64,000 nt of DNA from Chloroflexota bacterium (GCA_013388745.1 JACAER010000026.1:20655-84654), one strand, 5' to 3'. Counted from the stretch's first letter, positions 1-9,327 are shown. The notes: generated by a model not told the origin, from the sequence alone. Numbers and translations: made by a program.

Positions 1-912
1 GCGCTAAAGGCCATTGATGGGTTGACGTTTTCTGTAGAAGCAGGCGAAGTCTTCGGGATGCTGGGCCCGAACGGCGCCGGCAAAACGACGATGGTGCGCC
101 TGATTAACGGCCTGCTGGCGGCCAGCGGCGGGCGGCTGCGCACATTAGGTTTTGACCCGATCACGCAGGGAGACCGTGTGCGCGCGCACACCGGCGTGCT
201 CACCGAAACGCCCTCGCTCTACGAACGCTTCAGCGCGCGCGATAATCTGCTGCTCTTCGGCAGACTTTATCATGTGGCGCCGGAAAAGCTGACTGGCCGC
301 GTGGATGCCGTCCTGCGCGATCTGGGACTGGCCGAGCGCGCCAGGGACAAGGTCGGGGGTTACAGCAAAGGCATGAAGCAGCGGCTGGCGATCGCGCGCG
401 CGCTGCTGCACGAGCCGCAAATTCTGTTCCTGGACGAACCCACCGCCGGACTCGACCCGGAAGCGGCGCGCCATGTGACCGATTTGATCGAAAAATTGAG
501 CCGCGAAGGCGGGCGCACGGTGCTGCTGGCGACCCACAATCTGACCGAAGCGCAGCGCTTGTGTGATCGTGTCGCGGTGTTGAATCAGGGGCGGGCGCTG
601 GCGGTGGGCACGCCCGCGCAGCTTTCGCGCGACCTGTGGCGCAGCACATGGCTGGATGTCGAACTGCGCGGCGTTAACGGCGGGGCGCCGACAGACAGGC
701 TGCTGGCCCAGGTGCGCGCTGTGCCTATGGTCAAAGCGGCCGCAATGGAAGGGCACAGCCTGTCGCTTCAGGTCGAAAGCGAAGAAGCCATCCCGCAGAT
801 GGTAGCACATCTGGTTAGGCTGGGCGCGCAGATCGTGCGTGTCAACCCGCGCGAACATACGCTGGAAGAGATTTACTTCGCGCTGCAAGAGCAAGCCGAG
901 AAAGCCGTATGA
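1..912 (+). CDS. ABC transporter ATP-binding protein, 5' end cut by window edge
   Basis: Cytoplasmic ATPase of an ABC-2 type exporter. The reading frame is open from base 1 (ALKAIDGLTFSVEAGE), so the gene starts upstream and the TTG at 22 is not its start. Walker A GPNGAGKTT, signature YSKGMKQRLAIARAL, Walker B ILFLDEPTAGLDP and the switch His in LATHN are all intact. A C-terminal extension of about 90 residues follows the nucleotide-binding domain, as in NatA/DrrA-type proteins. The stop overlaps the permease ATG (ATGA), so the two are translationally coupled. The substrate cannot be told from sequence. Confidence 0.93.
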   Translation, partial: ALKAIDGLTFSVEAGEVFGMLGPNGAGKTTMVRLINGLLAASGGRLRTLGFDPITQGDRVRAHTGVLTETPSLYERFSARDNLLLFGRLYHVAPEKLTGRVDAVLRDLGLAERARDKVGGYSKGMKQRLAIARALLHEPQILFLDEPTAGLDPEAARHVTDLIEKLSREGGRTVLLATHNLTEAQRLCDRVAVLNQGRALAVGTPAQLSRDLWRSTWLDVELRGVNGGAPTDRLLAQVRAVPMVKAAAMEGHSLSLQVESEEAIPQMVAHLVRLGAQIVRVNPREHTLEEIYFALQEQAEKAV

Positions 913-1739
913 ACTGGAACATCATTCTGACGATTGCGATGAAAGACCTGCGCGAAGTGCGCGCTAACAAAATGGCGTGGATGCCGGCGCTGATTGTGCC
1001 GCTGATTTTCGTCGTGGTTATGCCGCTGCTGCTGATTGTCGGGCCGCAGTTGCTGCCGATTCCGGCGGAGGAATTGAACCGGGAAATGGGCGATCTGGAC
1101 GCGATGATGAACGCGCTGCCGCCCGACCTGCTGGCGCAAATCAGGGGGCTGCAAGGGCTGCAAATCTGGATTGTGCTGCTGGCGGGATTCATGTTCGCGC
1201 CGATGTTTTTGATTATCCCGCTGATGCTGGCGAGCGTGGTGGGGTCTGAAAGCTTCGTGGGCGAGCGCGAGCGCAAAACGCTGGAAGCGCTGCTGTATAC
1301 GCCGGCCACAGACCGCGAACTGTTTCTTGGCAAAGTCGTGGCGGCGGTTGTCCCGGCGGTGCTCATTACGCTCTTCAGTTTCGCCGCCTACACGCTGGTG
1401 GTCAATGTCTCGGCCTATCCGGTGATGGGGCGCGTGTGGTTTCCGCTGGTGACGTGGTGGCCGCTGGTGCTGTGGGTCGCGCCGGCTATCGCGACGCTGG
1501 GTATGGCGGCGTCGGTGCTGATTTCGTCGCGCGTCAGCAGCTTCATGGAGGCCTACCAATCGACGGGAATGCTGGTGCTGCCCCTGCTGTTTTTAATGAT
1601 TGGGCAGATCACCGGTTTGATCTCCCTGAGTGTCGTGTTCATGCTGGGATTGGGGGGCATTATCTGGGGTATCGACGCCGTGCTGCTCTATCTGGGCGTA
1701 GCACAGTTCAAGCGGGCAGAGCTGATCGCGCGGCTGTAG
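909..1739 (+). CDS. ABC-2 type transporter permease
   Basis: 276-residue integral membrane subunit paired with the preceding ATPase. There is one N-terminal membrane segment (about residues 21-45), a polar loop, then five more segments. The motif GERERKTLEALLYTP after the second segment is characteristic of NatB-like ABC-2 permeases. Its start overlaps the ATPase stop by 4 nt. The pair probably exports a small molecule, peptide or ion. No accessory gene in the window narrows this. Confidence 0.85.
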   Translation: MNWNIILTIAMKDLREVRANKMAWMPALIVPLIFVVVMPLLLIVGPQLLPIPAEELNREMGDLDAMMNALPPDLLAQIRGLQGLQIWIVLLAGFMFAPMFLIIPLMLASVVGSESFVGERERKTLEALLYTPATDRELFLGKVVAAVVPAVLITLFSFAAYTLVVNVSAYPVMGRVWFPLVTWWPLVLWVAPAIATLGMAASVLISSRVSSFMEAYQSTGMLVLPLLFLMIGQITGLISLSVVFMLGLGGIIWGIDAVLLYLGVAQFKRAELIARL

Positions 1740-1822
1740 GCAGGACAAGCGGCGCAGATGCGCTATCTGTGTTAAGATAACGTGACATGTAGATGATCTA
1801 AAAGTTGGTCGGTTGAGTTCAC

Positions 1823-1864
1823 GGACAAGGGGCTGAAGCCCTTTGTCCGGGCATAAATTGCCCG
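1823..1864. repeat. Double hairpin, REP-like palindromic unit
   Basis: Two adjoining stem-loops lie in the 5' leader of the FAD oxidoreductase. The first pairs 1823-1831 with 1839-1848 (ggacaaggg against ccctttgtcc, one bulge). The second is cgggca-taaat-tgcccg at 1848-1864. This paired arrangement resembles intergenic REP-type palindromes. No second full copy was seen in the window; the hairpin at 4475 shares only the caaggggc core. Confidence 0.5.
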
Positions 1865-1917
1865 TCAACGGCTTAAAACTTCAGGTTTATTGGAAAATAG
1901 GCTTCGGGAGCAGTTTT

Positions 1918-2925
1918 ATGGCGCTGCGTTCATGTATTATCGTCGGGGCAGGCTTATCGGGACTGGTGGCAGCGCAGCAGTTGCAGGCGCAGGATGTGCA
2001 GGTGACGGTGCTGGACAAAGCGCGCGGTGTGGGCGGGCGCATGGCGACGCGGCGTATCGACGGCGGCGTGTTCGATCATGGCGCGCAGTATTTTACGGTG
2101 CGCGAGGCGCGTTTTGCCAAACTGGTTGAAGACTGGATCGCAGCGGGCGTGGCGACCGAATGGGGCAAAACGCTTTCGGGCGAATCCACCAGCATCGATT
2201 CGTTGGAAAGCGCGCAGGCGACGCGCAACCCGCGCTATCGTGGTACGGGCGGCATGACCGACATCCCCAAGTATCTGGCGCGCAATCTGGATGTGCGTCT
2301 GGAACAAACGGTGAGCCGGGTGGCGCTGGAGTCCGATGGTTGGACGGTCGAGACCAAAGAAGGGCTGAAAATGTGCGCCGAAGCGCTGCTGCTGACACCG
2401 CCGATTCCGCAAACGCTGGCGCTGCTGGATGCCAGCCAGTACACGCTGCCCGCCGCCGTGCGCGCAGAACTGGATGCCGTGGGCGGCAGCTATCTGCCGT
2501 GTTTCGCGGTGATGGTGCTGCTGGACGGGCCGAGCAATATCCCGGAGCCGGGGCGGCTGTGGCTTTCGGGCGATCCGGTGTCGTGGATGGCCGACAACTA
2601 TCTGAAGGGCATTTCGCCGGGCGCGCACGCCGTCACGATTCACGCGGGGACAGATTTCAGCCGCAAGCATTTTGACGACGATCTGAAAGCCGTGGCCGAA
2701 ATGCTGCTGGAAGCCAGCGACGAATGGCTGGGATCGCCGGTGCGGACGTATCAGACGCACCGCTGGCGTTACAGCATCCCGGAACAAACCTATCACGAGC
2801 CGTACCTGTGGCTGCCAGAAAAGTACCCGCTGCTGCTGGCGGGCGAAGCGTTTTTTGGGCCGCGCGTCGAGGGCGCGGTTGTGTCGGGCTTGAGCGCGGC
2901 GCAGCGGCTGCTGTCGGAAAAATGA
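1918..2925 (+). CDS. FAD-dependent amine oxidase/renalase-like oxidoreductase
   Basis: 335-residue flavoprotein. The N-terminal dinucleotide-binding motif IIVGAGLSGLVAA is followed by GVGGRMATRR and DHGAQYFTVR, as in the renalase-like NAD(P)/FAD-dependent amine oxidase group. The C-terminal GEAFFGPRVEGAVVSGLSAA is the second FAD-contacting segment. I chose the ATG at 1918 because the Rossmann motif then begins at residue 7; the in-frame extension upstream runs through the hairpins at 1823-1864. The substrate is unknown. Renalases oxidise aberrant NAD(P)H forms, but most bacterial members are untested. Confidence 0.8.
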   Translation: MALRSCIIVGAGLSGLVAAQQLQAQDVQVTVLDKARGVGGRMATRRIDGGVFDHGAQYFTVREARFAKLVEDWIAAGVATEWGKTLSGESTSIDSLESAQATRNPRYRGTGGMTDIPKYLARNLDVRLEQTVSRVALESDGWTVETKEGLKMCAEALLLTPPIPQTLALLDASQYTLPAAVRAELDAVGGSYLPCFAVMVLLDGPSNIPEPGRLWLSGDPVSWMADNYLKGISPGAHAVTIHAGTDFSRKHFDDDLKAVAEMLLEASDEWLGSPVRTYQTHRWRYSIPEQTYHEPYLWLPEKYPLLLAGEAFFGPRVEGAVVSGLSAAQRLLSEK

Positions 2926-2994
2926 AACTTTGTTCCGGCGACAAGAAAAAGCGGTTACAATCTGTAGATGCGTGGTCTAGCAGTGAGCGGAGCA

Positions 2995-3744
2995 ATGCTG
3001 CTTATGGCAAAACAAACCAACTTTTTGGCGCGTACCTGGCGCGATGTGAATGAGCTCTTTTTCGTGCGCCGCCGCCCGCGCTGGTTGGGTATTCCCAAGG
3101 AATGGGAACAACCCGACGAAGAGGCTTTTGAGGCCATGCTTCAGCGCGACGATTTTGTGTCGCTGGCAGATTTTCCCGCAGAAGAACGGGATAAACACCC
3201 GATTATTATGCAGGATCTGGCGGATTTGAAGCAGTATCTGGTGCCAACATTTTACCGGCTCAGCCAGCGTTCACGCCACTATCAGAATCTGTTCTATATG
3301 TACCAGTGGATTTTTGTGCTGGGTGCGTTTTTGACCACCCTGTTTGGCACGCTGGCGACCTACAATATCGCCGGGCCGCAGGAGGTGGTGCCCACCGCTG
3401 CACCGGTGGTCGAAGCGACGGCGGAAGGAACGGCGGCGGCAGAGGGTACGGCAGACACCAGCGCCGATCAGAATATTCCCGGCAGCACGCGGGGTAATTC
3501 AACCTTCTGGGCGCAGACCTTCAGCATTTTTACAGCGGTCATCGGCGCCTTCACGGCGTTTTTCCGCACGTTGAGCAACCGCAGCGATCCACAGAAACGC
3601 TGGGGCAATACGCGCCGCCTGGCGGAAGAACTGCGCATGCATTATTACAAGTACTTATCGCACCAGCAGCCGTATAACAGCCCCGACCGCCTGACTAAGT
3701 TACGTGATACCGTGTTGAAAGTGAAGGAGCAGGAATATGTCTGA
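2995..3744 (+). CDS. DUF4231/SLATT-like two-transmembrane protein (first of pair)
   Basis: 249 residues. There is a soluble N-terminal part, a first membrane segment (WIFVLGAFLTTLFGTLATY), an Ala/Thr/Glu-rich loop of about 60 residues, a second segment (FSIFTAVIGAFTAFF), then the signature KRWGNTRRLAEELR...YYKYL...PY. The W...R..AE.L..Y pattern after the second helix is that of DUF4231/SLATT proteins, which are predicted membrane effectors in nucleotide-linked conflict systems. GGAG lies 6 nt before the ATG at 2995; 3004 is also possible. It overlaps the next gene by 8 nt. No nucleotidyltransferase gene is adjacent. Confidence 0.7.
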   Translation: MLLMAKQTNFLARTWRDVNELFFVRRRPRWLGIPKEWEQPDEEAFEAMLQRDDFVSLADFPAEERDKHPIIMQDLADLKQYLVPTFYRLSQRSRHYQNLFYMYQWIFVLGAFLTTLFGTLATYNIAGPQEVVPTAAPVVEATAEGTAAAEGTADTSADQNIPGSTRGNSTFWAQTFSIFTAVIGAFTAFFRTLSNRSDPQKRWGNTRRLAEELRMHYYKYLSHQQPYNSPDRLTKLRDTVLKVKEQEYV

Positions 3745-4456
3745 TGCGCCGCCACCCGCTTCGACTTCGATCCACACCAAAGGCGATCTGGAATTTTTGT
3801 TCAAGCTGTATTTGAACAAACGTGTCGAATCGCAAATGAATTTTTATACCACGCGCATCCGCGAGAACGAACTGAACTCTGATTTCACTTTCACCGCTTC
3901 GACGTTCGTCATGACGCTGTCTTCGCTGCTGGCGACCATCAGCGCGTCGGATCCGGCGGGGTCACTGCGCGCGCTGGTCATCTGGTCGGCGATTTTGTCG
4001 GCGCTGGCCGCCATGCTCGAAGGCTTCCGCCAGCTTTATAACTGGGATCGTCAGTTGGCGATATATCGCGATGCCAAACTGGGGTTGGAACGCGCCGCGT
4101 TGATAATCCCCGATAATGATCTTCTCGATCAGAGCGATATTGGCGCGGTCTACCCGCGCATGATCGCCAGTACAGAACTGGTGCTGACTAACGAGGTCAA
4201 CCAGTGGGGGCAGTTCCTGCTGGATAAAGAGAAGCAGAACGAGCAGCCGGTCGAGCGCATCCAGACTATCGGCACGGAGGAGCAGCGCGAGCGCATTATG
4301 ACCGACAGTTATGGCCCACAAGCCGAACAGTCGGTGACACAGGAGACGGCAGCGGTCAACGCCGCCAGCGCGCCGCCAACCGATGCCAGCAGCAATGGCA
4401 CAGTGCCGAGCGAGGCCAGCACCGAAAAAGACGAGACCCCGCCCGCCGCCGGGTAG
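3737..4456 (+). CDS. DUF4231/SLATT-like two-transmembrane protein (second of pair)
   Basis: 239 residues, translationally coupled to the preceding gene (8-nt overlap, AGGAG upstream). The N-terminal helix KRVESQMNFYTTRIRENEL precedes two close membrane segments at about residues 55-72 and 80-96, then YNWDRQLAIYRDAKLGLERA. The C-terminal 60 residues are low-complexity and probably disordered. The layout matches DUF4231/SLATT but differs in detail from its neighbour, so the two may form a hetero-oligomer. A function as a regulated pore is an inference from the family and has no direct support here. Confidence 0.65.
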   Translation: MSDAPPPASTSIHTKGDLEFLFKLYLNKRVESQMNFYTTRIRENELNSDFTFTASTFVMTLSSLLATISASDPAGSLRALVIWSAILSALAAMLEGFRQLYNWDRQLAIYRDAKLGLERAALIIPDNDLLDQSDIGAVYPRMIASTELVLTNEVNQWGQFLLDKEKQNEQPVERIQTIGTEEQRERIMTDSYGPQAEQSVTQETAAVNAASAPPTDASSNGTVPSEASTEKDETPPAAG

Positions 4457-4474
4457 CAATCGATCACCAATGAA

Positions 4475-4548
4475 CAAGGGGCTGATAGGGCCCCTTGCTG
4501 CATGCGCTTTAACTTCTGGTGGCAGGTCAGAGCCGCCTGCAGGCGGCT
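4475..4548. terminator. Convergent intergenic hairpins (putative bidirectional terminator)
   Basis: This region lies between the convergent stops of the SLATT-like gene and clpC. Hairpin 1 is caaggggc (4475-4482) with gccccttg (4490-4497). Hairpin 2 is an 18-nt perfect palindrome at 4531-4548 (agccgcctgcaggcggct). Neither has a good T-tract, so the terminator role is inferred mainly from position. Confidence 0.4.
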
Positions 4549-4579
4549 TCTGGCCGGAACATTCGAGCATGCGCTTGGG

Positions 4580-7090
4580 CTAATCCTGCGCCTCATGCCT
4601 GTCGTTAAGTTCGACTTCCGAACGCTGCGTGCGCCGCACTTCTATATAGTCGGTCTCGGCATCTTCGTGGCGCTCGAAAACCAATTGATTGTTGCGCTCG
4701 TCGATCAGCACCATATCCCCTGCGCGGAAATCGCCTTTCAGCAGTTGAATGCTCAGCGCGTTTTCCACATAGCGCTGCAAGGCGCGGCGCAGCGGACGGG
4801 CGCCAAACTGCGGGTCATAGCCTTTGCGCGCCAGCCAATTGCGCGCCGGCTCGGTGAGATGCACCGAAATGCCGGCTTCGCGCAGTCGTTGGGCGATGCT
4901 GTGCATTTGCAGATCGACGATTTTTTCCACATCCTGCATCGAAAGCGGTTCGAAGATAATCACTTCGTCGATGCGGTTCAAAAATTCGGGGCGGAAGGTG
5001 TCGCGCATCGCTTTTTCGATCTTCTGATGATCGGCCACGGCCTGCTCATCGTCGGCGCGGATGAAACCGAGTGCGCCGCCGCGCCGCGCGAATTCTGTGC
5101 CCAGATTGCTGGTCATGATGATGACCGTGTTGCGGAAATCCACCGTGCGCCCCTGCCCATCGGTCAGGCGGCCATCTTCGAGGATTTGCAGCAGCGCGTT
5201 CCAGACATCGGAGTGCGCTTTTTCGATCTCATCAAACAGGATAACGCGGTAAGGCCGGCGGCGTACCTGTTCGGTAAGCTGGCCGCCTTCTTCGTAGCCG
5301 ATATAGCCCGGCGGCGCGCCGAACAAGCGGCTGACCGTGTGCTGTTCGCGGTATTCGCTCATATCAACGCGAATCAGGGCGTCTTCGTCATCAAACAGGT
5401 ATTCGGCCAGGGCTTTCGCCAGTTCGGTTTTGCCGACGCCGGAACTGCCGAGAAAGATAAACGAGCCGATAGGGCGCTTGGGGTCTTTCAGGCCGCTGCG
5501 GGCGCGCCGGATGGCATCGGCCAGCGCAGACACGGCCTTGCCCTGCCCGATCACTCGTTCATGCAGCGCGTCTTCCATGCGCAGCAGTTTTTCGCTCTCG
5601 CTTTCGAGCATCTGGTTGACGGGGATGCCTGTCCACTGGGCGACGATCTGGGCGATGTCGTCGGCATCGACGACTTCATCGATGGCGGCGGCGTCCTGCC
5701 AGGCCATGCGCTCGCGTTCGAATTCTTCTTCCAGGCGCAGCCGTTCGACCTTGTATTCAGCGGCGCGTTCATATTCGCGCGCCATACCGGCGGCTTCTTC
5801 TTCGGCCAGCAGGCGGCTGACAGCGTCTTTCATCTCCTTGAGACGCGGCGGCAGCGAATAGAGGGCGACGCGCAGCTTGGCGGCGGCTTCGTCCAACAGG
5901 TCAATGGCCTTGTCCGGCAGCCGCCGTCCGGTGACATAACGCGCAGACAGGCGCGCCGCGGCTTCGATAGCGTCGTCCGAAATAGTCACTTTGTGGTGCG
6001 CTTCATAGCGGTCGCGCAGGCCGTAGAGCATCTCGATGGTGGTTTCGATGTCCGGCTCATCGACGAAAACGGGAGCGAACCGGCGGTCCAGCGCGCTATC
6101 TTTTTCGATGTGCTGGCGGTATTCGTCGAGTGTGGTCGCGCCGATGCACTGCAATTCGCCGCGCGCCAGCGCCGGCTTCATCATGTTGCCCGCGTCGAGC
6201 GCGCCCTGCGCCGCGCCCGCGCCGACGACCTGATGCACTTCGTCGATGAACAGGATGATTTCGCCGTGCGAGCGCTGCACTTCTTCCATCGTGGCTTTCA
6301 GCCGTTCTTCGAATTCGCCGCGAAAGCGGCTGCCCCCCAGCATCCCGCTCAGATCGAGGCTGATGACGCGCTTGCCGATCAATATTTCCGGCACATCGCC
6401 CGAAGAAATGCGCTGCGCCAGCCCTTCGACAATCGCCGTTTTGCCGACGCCGGCCTCGCCGATCAGCACCGGGTTGTTTTTGGTGCGACGGCTGAGCACC
6501 TGGATCACGCGCAGAATCTCGGCGTCGCGCCCGATCACGGGATCGAGTTTGCCTTCCAGCGCCATGCGTGTCAGGTCGCGGCTGTATTTTTCCAGCGTGC
6601 GGTAGCGGCTTTCGGCCTGCGGGTCGGTAACGCGCTGGCCGCCACGAATATCCTTGATGACATCGGCGACACGATCGCGCTGCACGCCGTTGTCGGCCAG
6701 CAGTTTAATCACGGCCGTATTGCGTTCAGAGAGGATCGCCAGCAGGATATGTTCGGTAGAAATATACTCGTCGCGCAGACGGTTGGCTTCTTCGTTGGCG
6801 AGATCGATGACGCGCTTGACACGCGGCGTGATGAACACCTGGCCTGTGCCGCCGCCATAAATTGCGGCTTTGGGGCTGGCGCGCAGAATTTCGTCCAGTC
6901 GCGCGCGCATCACACTCACATCGACGCTCAGTCGTTCGAGAATCTGGGGCACAACACCATCCGTCTGCTCCAGCAAAGCGAGCATGATATGTTCGGTGTC
7001 TACCTGGTTGTGGCCGTAGCGCTGCAAAATTTCATAGGCTCTGGCGGCAGCATCTTGCGCACGTTCGGTGAAACGTTCAAATCTGATCAC
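4580..7090 (-). CDS. clpC: ATP-dependent Clp protease ATP-binding subunit ClpC
   Basis: 836-residue Hsp100 unfoldase that feeds substrates to ClpP. In order: two Clp-N repeats (about 1-140), AAA+ 1 with GEAGVGKT and the pore/Walker B region, a middle domain with a UVR-like stretch ([19 protein letters not shown]), AAA+ 2 with [17 protein letters not shown] and sensor motifs, and a C-terminal ClpB-D2-small domain. I chose the GTG at 7090: GAGG lies 8 nt upstream, the protein then begins with the family-typical FERFTERA, and the ATG at 7132 overlaps the -10 hexamer at 7131-7136. No mcsA, mcsB or ctsR is adjacent. The last 30 residues are acidic. Confidence 0.95.
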   Translation of the reverse strand: MIRFERFTERAQDAAARAYEILQRYGHNQVDTEHIMLALLEQTDGVVPQILERLSVDVSVMRARLDEILRASPKAAIYGGGTGQVFITPRVKRVIDLANEEANRLRDEYISTEHILLAILSERNTAVIKLLADNGVQRDRVADVIKDIRGGQRVTDPQAESRYRTLEKYSRDLTRMALEGKLDPVIGRDAEILRVIQVLSRRTKNNPVLIGEAGVGKTAIVEGLAQRISSGDVPEILIGKRVISLDLSGMLGGSRFRGEFEERLKATMEEVQRSHGEIILFIDEVHQVVGAGAAQGALDAGNMMKPALARGELQCIGATTLDEYRQHIEKDSALDRRFAPVFVDEPDIETTIEMLYGLRDRYEAHHKVTISDDAIEAAARLSARYVTGRRLPDKAIDLLDEAAAKLRVALYSLPPRLKEMKDAVSRLLAEEEAAGMAREYERAAEYKVERLRLEEEFERERMAWQDAAAIDEVVDADDIAQIVAQWTGIPVNQMLESESEKLLRMEDALHERVIGQGKAVSALADAIRRARSGLKDPKRPIGSFIFLGSSGVGKTELAKALAEYLFDDEDALIRVDMSEYREQHTVSRLFGAPPGYIGYEEGGQLTEQVRRRPYRVILFDEIEKAHSDVWNALLQILEDGRLTDGQGRTVDFRNTVIIMTSNLGTEFARRGGALGFIRADDEQAVADHQKIEKAMRDTFRPEFLNRIDEVIIFEPLSMQDVEKIVDLQMHSIAQRLREAGISVHLTEPARNWLARKGYDPQFGARPLRRALQRYVENALSIQLLKGDFRAGDMVLIDERNNQLVFERHEDAETDYIEVRRTQRSEVELNDRHEAQD

Positions 7091-7130
7091 GGATTTTTCC
7101 TCAATAGCACCCGACGGTGTTGTTGATTTC

Positions 7131-7136
7131 ATTGTA
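7131..7136 (-). promoter_or_regulatory. -10 element of clpC promoter (gcgcTACAAT)
   Basis: On the minus strand the sequence reads gcgctacaatga. Transcription would start near 7124, giving a leader of about 34 nt before the GTG at 7090. No convincing -35 hexamer is visible. The same decamer occurs before other genes in this window. Confidence 0.5.
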
Positions 7137-7288
7137 GCGCAGAATGGGTTTTCCGGCGCACGCAGCCACGCATCGCCATTCCACGCCATCCTGTATGCTG
7201 TACTATACGGGGCGCGCATAAAAAATGTGTTGGCAGCGCCTTAGCGTTGCACAAGCGTCGCCCCGCAACGCAGCGCGGCCAGCAAGCG

Positions 7289-7294
7289 TATAAT
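7289..7294 (+). promoter_or_regulatory. -10 element (TATAAT) of rhomboid gene
   Basis: A perfect TATAAT whose last bases overlap an in-frame ATG at 7293. Initiation at about 7301 would exclude that ATG and favour the GTG at 7326. No clear -35. Confidence 0.5.
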
Positions 7295-7325
7295 GAATAG
7301 TGTTGAAGGAGCTGAGGAGCGGCCT

Positions 7326-8027
7326 GTGTTTCCAATTAACGCGATTCGACGGATGCAAAGCACCCCTTATGTGACCTATCTGCTGCTGCTGGTCAACACG
7401 CTGGTGTTTATCTGGGAACTGACGCTGCCGCCGCAGGCGCTCTACCGCGCGTTTTATACGCTCTCGGTCGTGCCCTGTGAAGTCGGTATGATTCCCATCA
7501 CCGAACTGGCACAGGATGGGCTGCGCAGCATGTTTCTGCACGGCGGTTGGCTGCATCTGGGCGGGAATATGGCGTTTCTGATCATTTTTGGCGGCCATGT
7601 CGAAGAATATTATGGCAGCAAACGCTTTCTGCTGTTTTACCTGGCCGCGGGACTGGGTTCGGCGGCCCTGCATGCGCTGTTCAACGCCGGCCAATGCGTG
7701 CCCGTCGTGGGGGCCAGCGGGGCGATCTTCGGCGTGATGGCCGCGTTTATGCTGTTGTATCCCGGCACGCGCATTCGGATGCTGACGCTGTTTCGGGGTA
7801 TCCCGCTGGGCTTCATGAAGCTGCCCGCGCTCACGCTGGTGGGTTACTATTTTGTCGTTAACGTGCTGGACGGCATTGCCGCGCTGAATGGCGCAGAAAC
7901 GGCGCTCAGCGGTGTCGCCGTCTGGGGGCATGTCGGCGGGTTTTTGACCGGACTGCTGCTGACTTTCGTGGCGACGGCTTTCAAAGCGCCGCCCAAAGTC
8001 GATCCGCTGGCGCATCTGGACGATTGA
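7326..8027 (+). CDS. Rhomboid family intramembrane serine protease
   Basis: 233-residue membrane protease with about six membrane segments. The HGGWLHLGGNMAFL segment carries the conserved His/Asn of helix 2. The catalytic Ser lies in VGASGAIFG and the catalytic His in WGHVGGFLTG, so the dyad is complete. The GTG start at 7326 has GAGGAG 6 nt upstream; the ATG at 7293 lies inside the -10 hexamer. It is transcribed divergently from clpC. The substrate is unknown. Confidence 0.92.
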   Translation: MFPINAIRRMQSTPYVTYLLLLVNTLVFIWELTLPPQALYRAFYTLSVVPCEVGMIPITELAQDGLRSMFLHGGWLHLGGNMAFLIIFGGHVEEYYGSKRFLLFYLAAGLGSAALHALFNAGQCVPVVGASGAIFGVMAAFMLLYPGTRIRMLTLFRGIPLGFMKLPALTLVGYYFVVNVLDGIAALNGAETALSGVAVWGHVGGFLTGLLLTFVATAFKAPPKVDPLAHLDD

Positions 8028-8107
8028 GCGGGCGGCAGCAAGCGCTTTTTGGCGCTGTGCGGCTGGTGCTGACCAACTGAGCGCGCACACGAAATAGCAA
8101 TCCATGC

Positions 8108-8113
8108 TACGAT
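8108..8113 (+). promoter_or_regulatory. Extended -10 element (TGCTACGAT)
   Basis: TGC precedes TACGAT, an extended -10 arrangement. The predicted start near 8120 gives a leader of about 29 nt to the ATG at 8149. Confidence 0.4.
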
Positions 8114-8148
8114 AAACGCAGCGCCTTGTATGTTGAGGAGTGGCGGAA

Positions 8149-9327
8149 ATGATAAAAAGACGCCTGTCACTGGGGGCTGCCTGTTTTCTGGTGCTGTGTC
8201 TGACGATTCATGTGGCTTATGCCCAGGCCGACTGCCCGCAGTTTGTCGAACAAACGCTGGAATCGGTCACGGCGGTCTGCGATGCTGTGCGCCGTGACGA
8301 AGCCTGTTATGGCAATTTCAGCGTCGAAGCCAGCGGCAGCAGCGACAACTTTACGTTCAGCGAGCCGGGGGATGTCGCCGCTATCGCCGACATTGACACC
8401 CTGCGCCTTGCCGGACTCGACGTGGAAGATGAACTGTGGGGTATTGCACTGCTGGCCGTGCAGGCCAATATCCCCGACGACGCGCCAGAGAACGTCACGA
8501 TTGCCCTGTTTGGTGACGTGACGCTTTCCAGCCGCGCTAACAACGGCGTGCAGGTCTTTTATGTGCAAACCGGCGCCAATGACCGCCCCTGTGCCGAAGC
8601 ACCGGACAGCGGCCTGCTGATTCAGACACCCGAAGGGCTGGGCGAAATCCGCCTGTTGATCAATGAAGTCGCTATTGAACTGGGTTCGACGGCTTTTATT
8701 CAGCAGGCCGAGGGCGTGATGATCTTCTGCATCATCGAGGGCGAAGGCACGGTGACTGTCGGCGATGTGACCCGTACAGTTCCCGAAGGCGGTTATACTA
8801 CCGTGGAGATCGGCGCGGATTTGCGCCCGACGGGAAGGCCCACGCCCTTAGCCGGCTACGATGAAAGTGGGCTGGAAGCGCTGCCGATCAGCCTGCTCCC
8901 GCGCGAAATCGAAATCGCTGAAGGGCTGACACAGGAAGACCTGCGCGACATCGCGGCAGACGCCGAAGTCATCCCCCAGGCGGGCACCTGGCAGGTGACG
9001 GGCACACGCGGCGTCTGCCACAATCTGGCGGTGGGCTATGTCTCTGGCACGGGCGCGCTGATTTTCGGCACGGGCACATTGACTGTGGACGATGAGGGCG
9101 CGTCTTTCACCTTCACGGGCGAAAACGGCGACTCGACGCATGAACGCGGCGCGCCGGGACAGTATGTGCTGGCGATGGATTCGCCGGAAACGCCGGGCGC
9201 GACCGACACCTACGACACCACCGTGAATTCACCGACTGCAATGACGACGACCATCACGCATGTTTCGACGACGACGGAATGCGAGACGATCAGCGGCACA
9301 GCGACGTGGACGTGGGTCGGGCCGTAG
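8149..9327 (+). CDS. Secreted FecR-like/hypothetical protein
   Basis: 392 residues with a signal peptide (KRRLSLGAACFLVLCLTIHVAYA, cut near AYA-QA). GAGGAG lies 8 nt before the ATG at 8149. The middle part (GSTAFIQ..., then GEGTVTVGDVTRTVPEGG) resembles the beta-rich FecR domain used for extracytoplasmic sensing. The C-terminal 130 residues form a Thr/Gly-rich beta domain I cannot assign. Several Cys suggest disulfides outside the cytoplasm. No adjacent fecI-type sigma gene, so a role in sigma signalling is not supported. Confidence 0.6.
   Translation: MIKRRLSLGAACFLVLCLTIHVAYAQADCPQFVEQTLESVTAVCDAVRRDEACYGNFSVEASGSSDNFTFSEPGDVAAIADIDTLRLAGLDVEDELWGIALLAVQANIPDDAPENVTIALFGDVTLSSRANNGVQVFYVQTGANDRPCAEAPDSGLLIQTPEGLGEIRLLINEVAIELGSTAFIQQAEGVMIFCIIEGEGTVTVGDVTRTVPEGGYTTVEIGADLRPTGRPTPLAGYDESGLEALPISLLPREIEIAEGLTQEDLRDIAADAEVIPQAGTWQVTGTRGVCHNLAVGYVSGTGALIFGTGTLTVDDEGASFTFTGENGDSTHERGAPGQYVLAMDSPETPGATDTYDTTVNSPTAMTTTITHVSTTTECETISGTATWTWVGP

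Noticed and set aside
1843..1917. N-terminal extension of the FAD oxidoreductase
   Set aside because: The extra residues are encoded by the palindromic repeat and lie before the family start.
2930..2961. Sigma-70 promoter TTGTTC / TACAAT before the SLATT pair
   Set aside because: The spacer is 20 nt, too long for confidence. The -10 alone (ggttacaat) is plausible but not listed as a feature.
4502..7126. 874-codon open frame antisense to clpC
   Set aside because: It is the mirror of clpC, which has all AAA+ motifs. The antisense protein shows no domain; it exists because of GC-rich codon bias.
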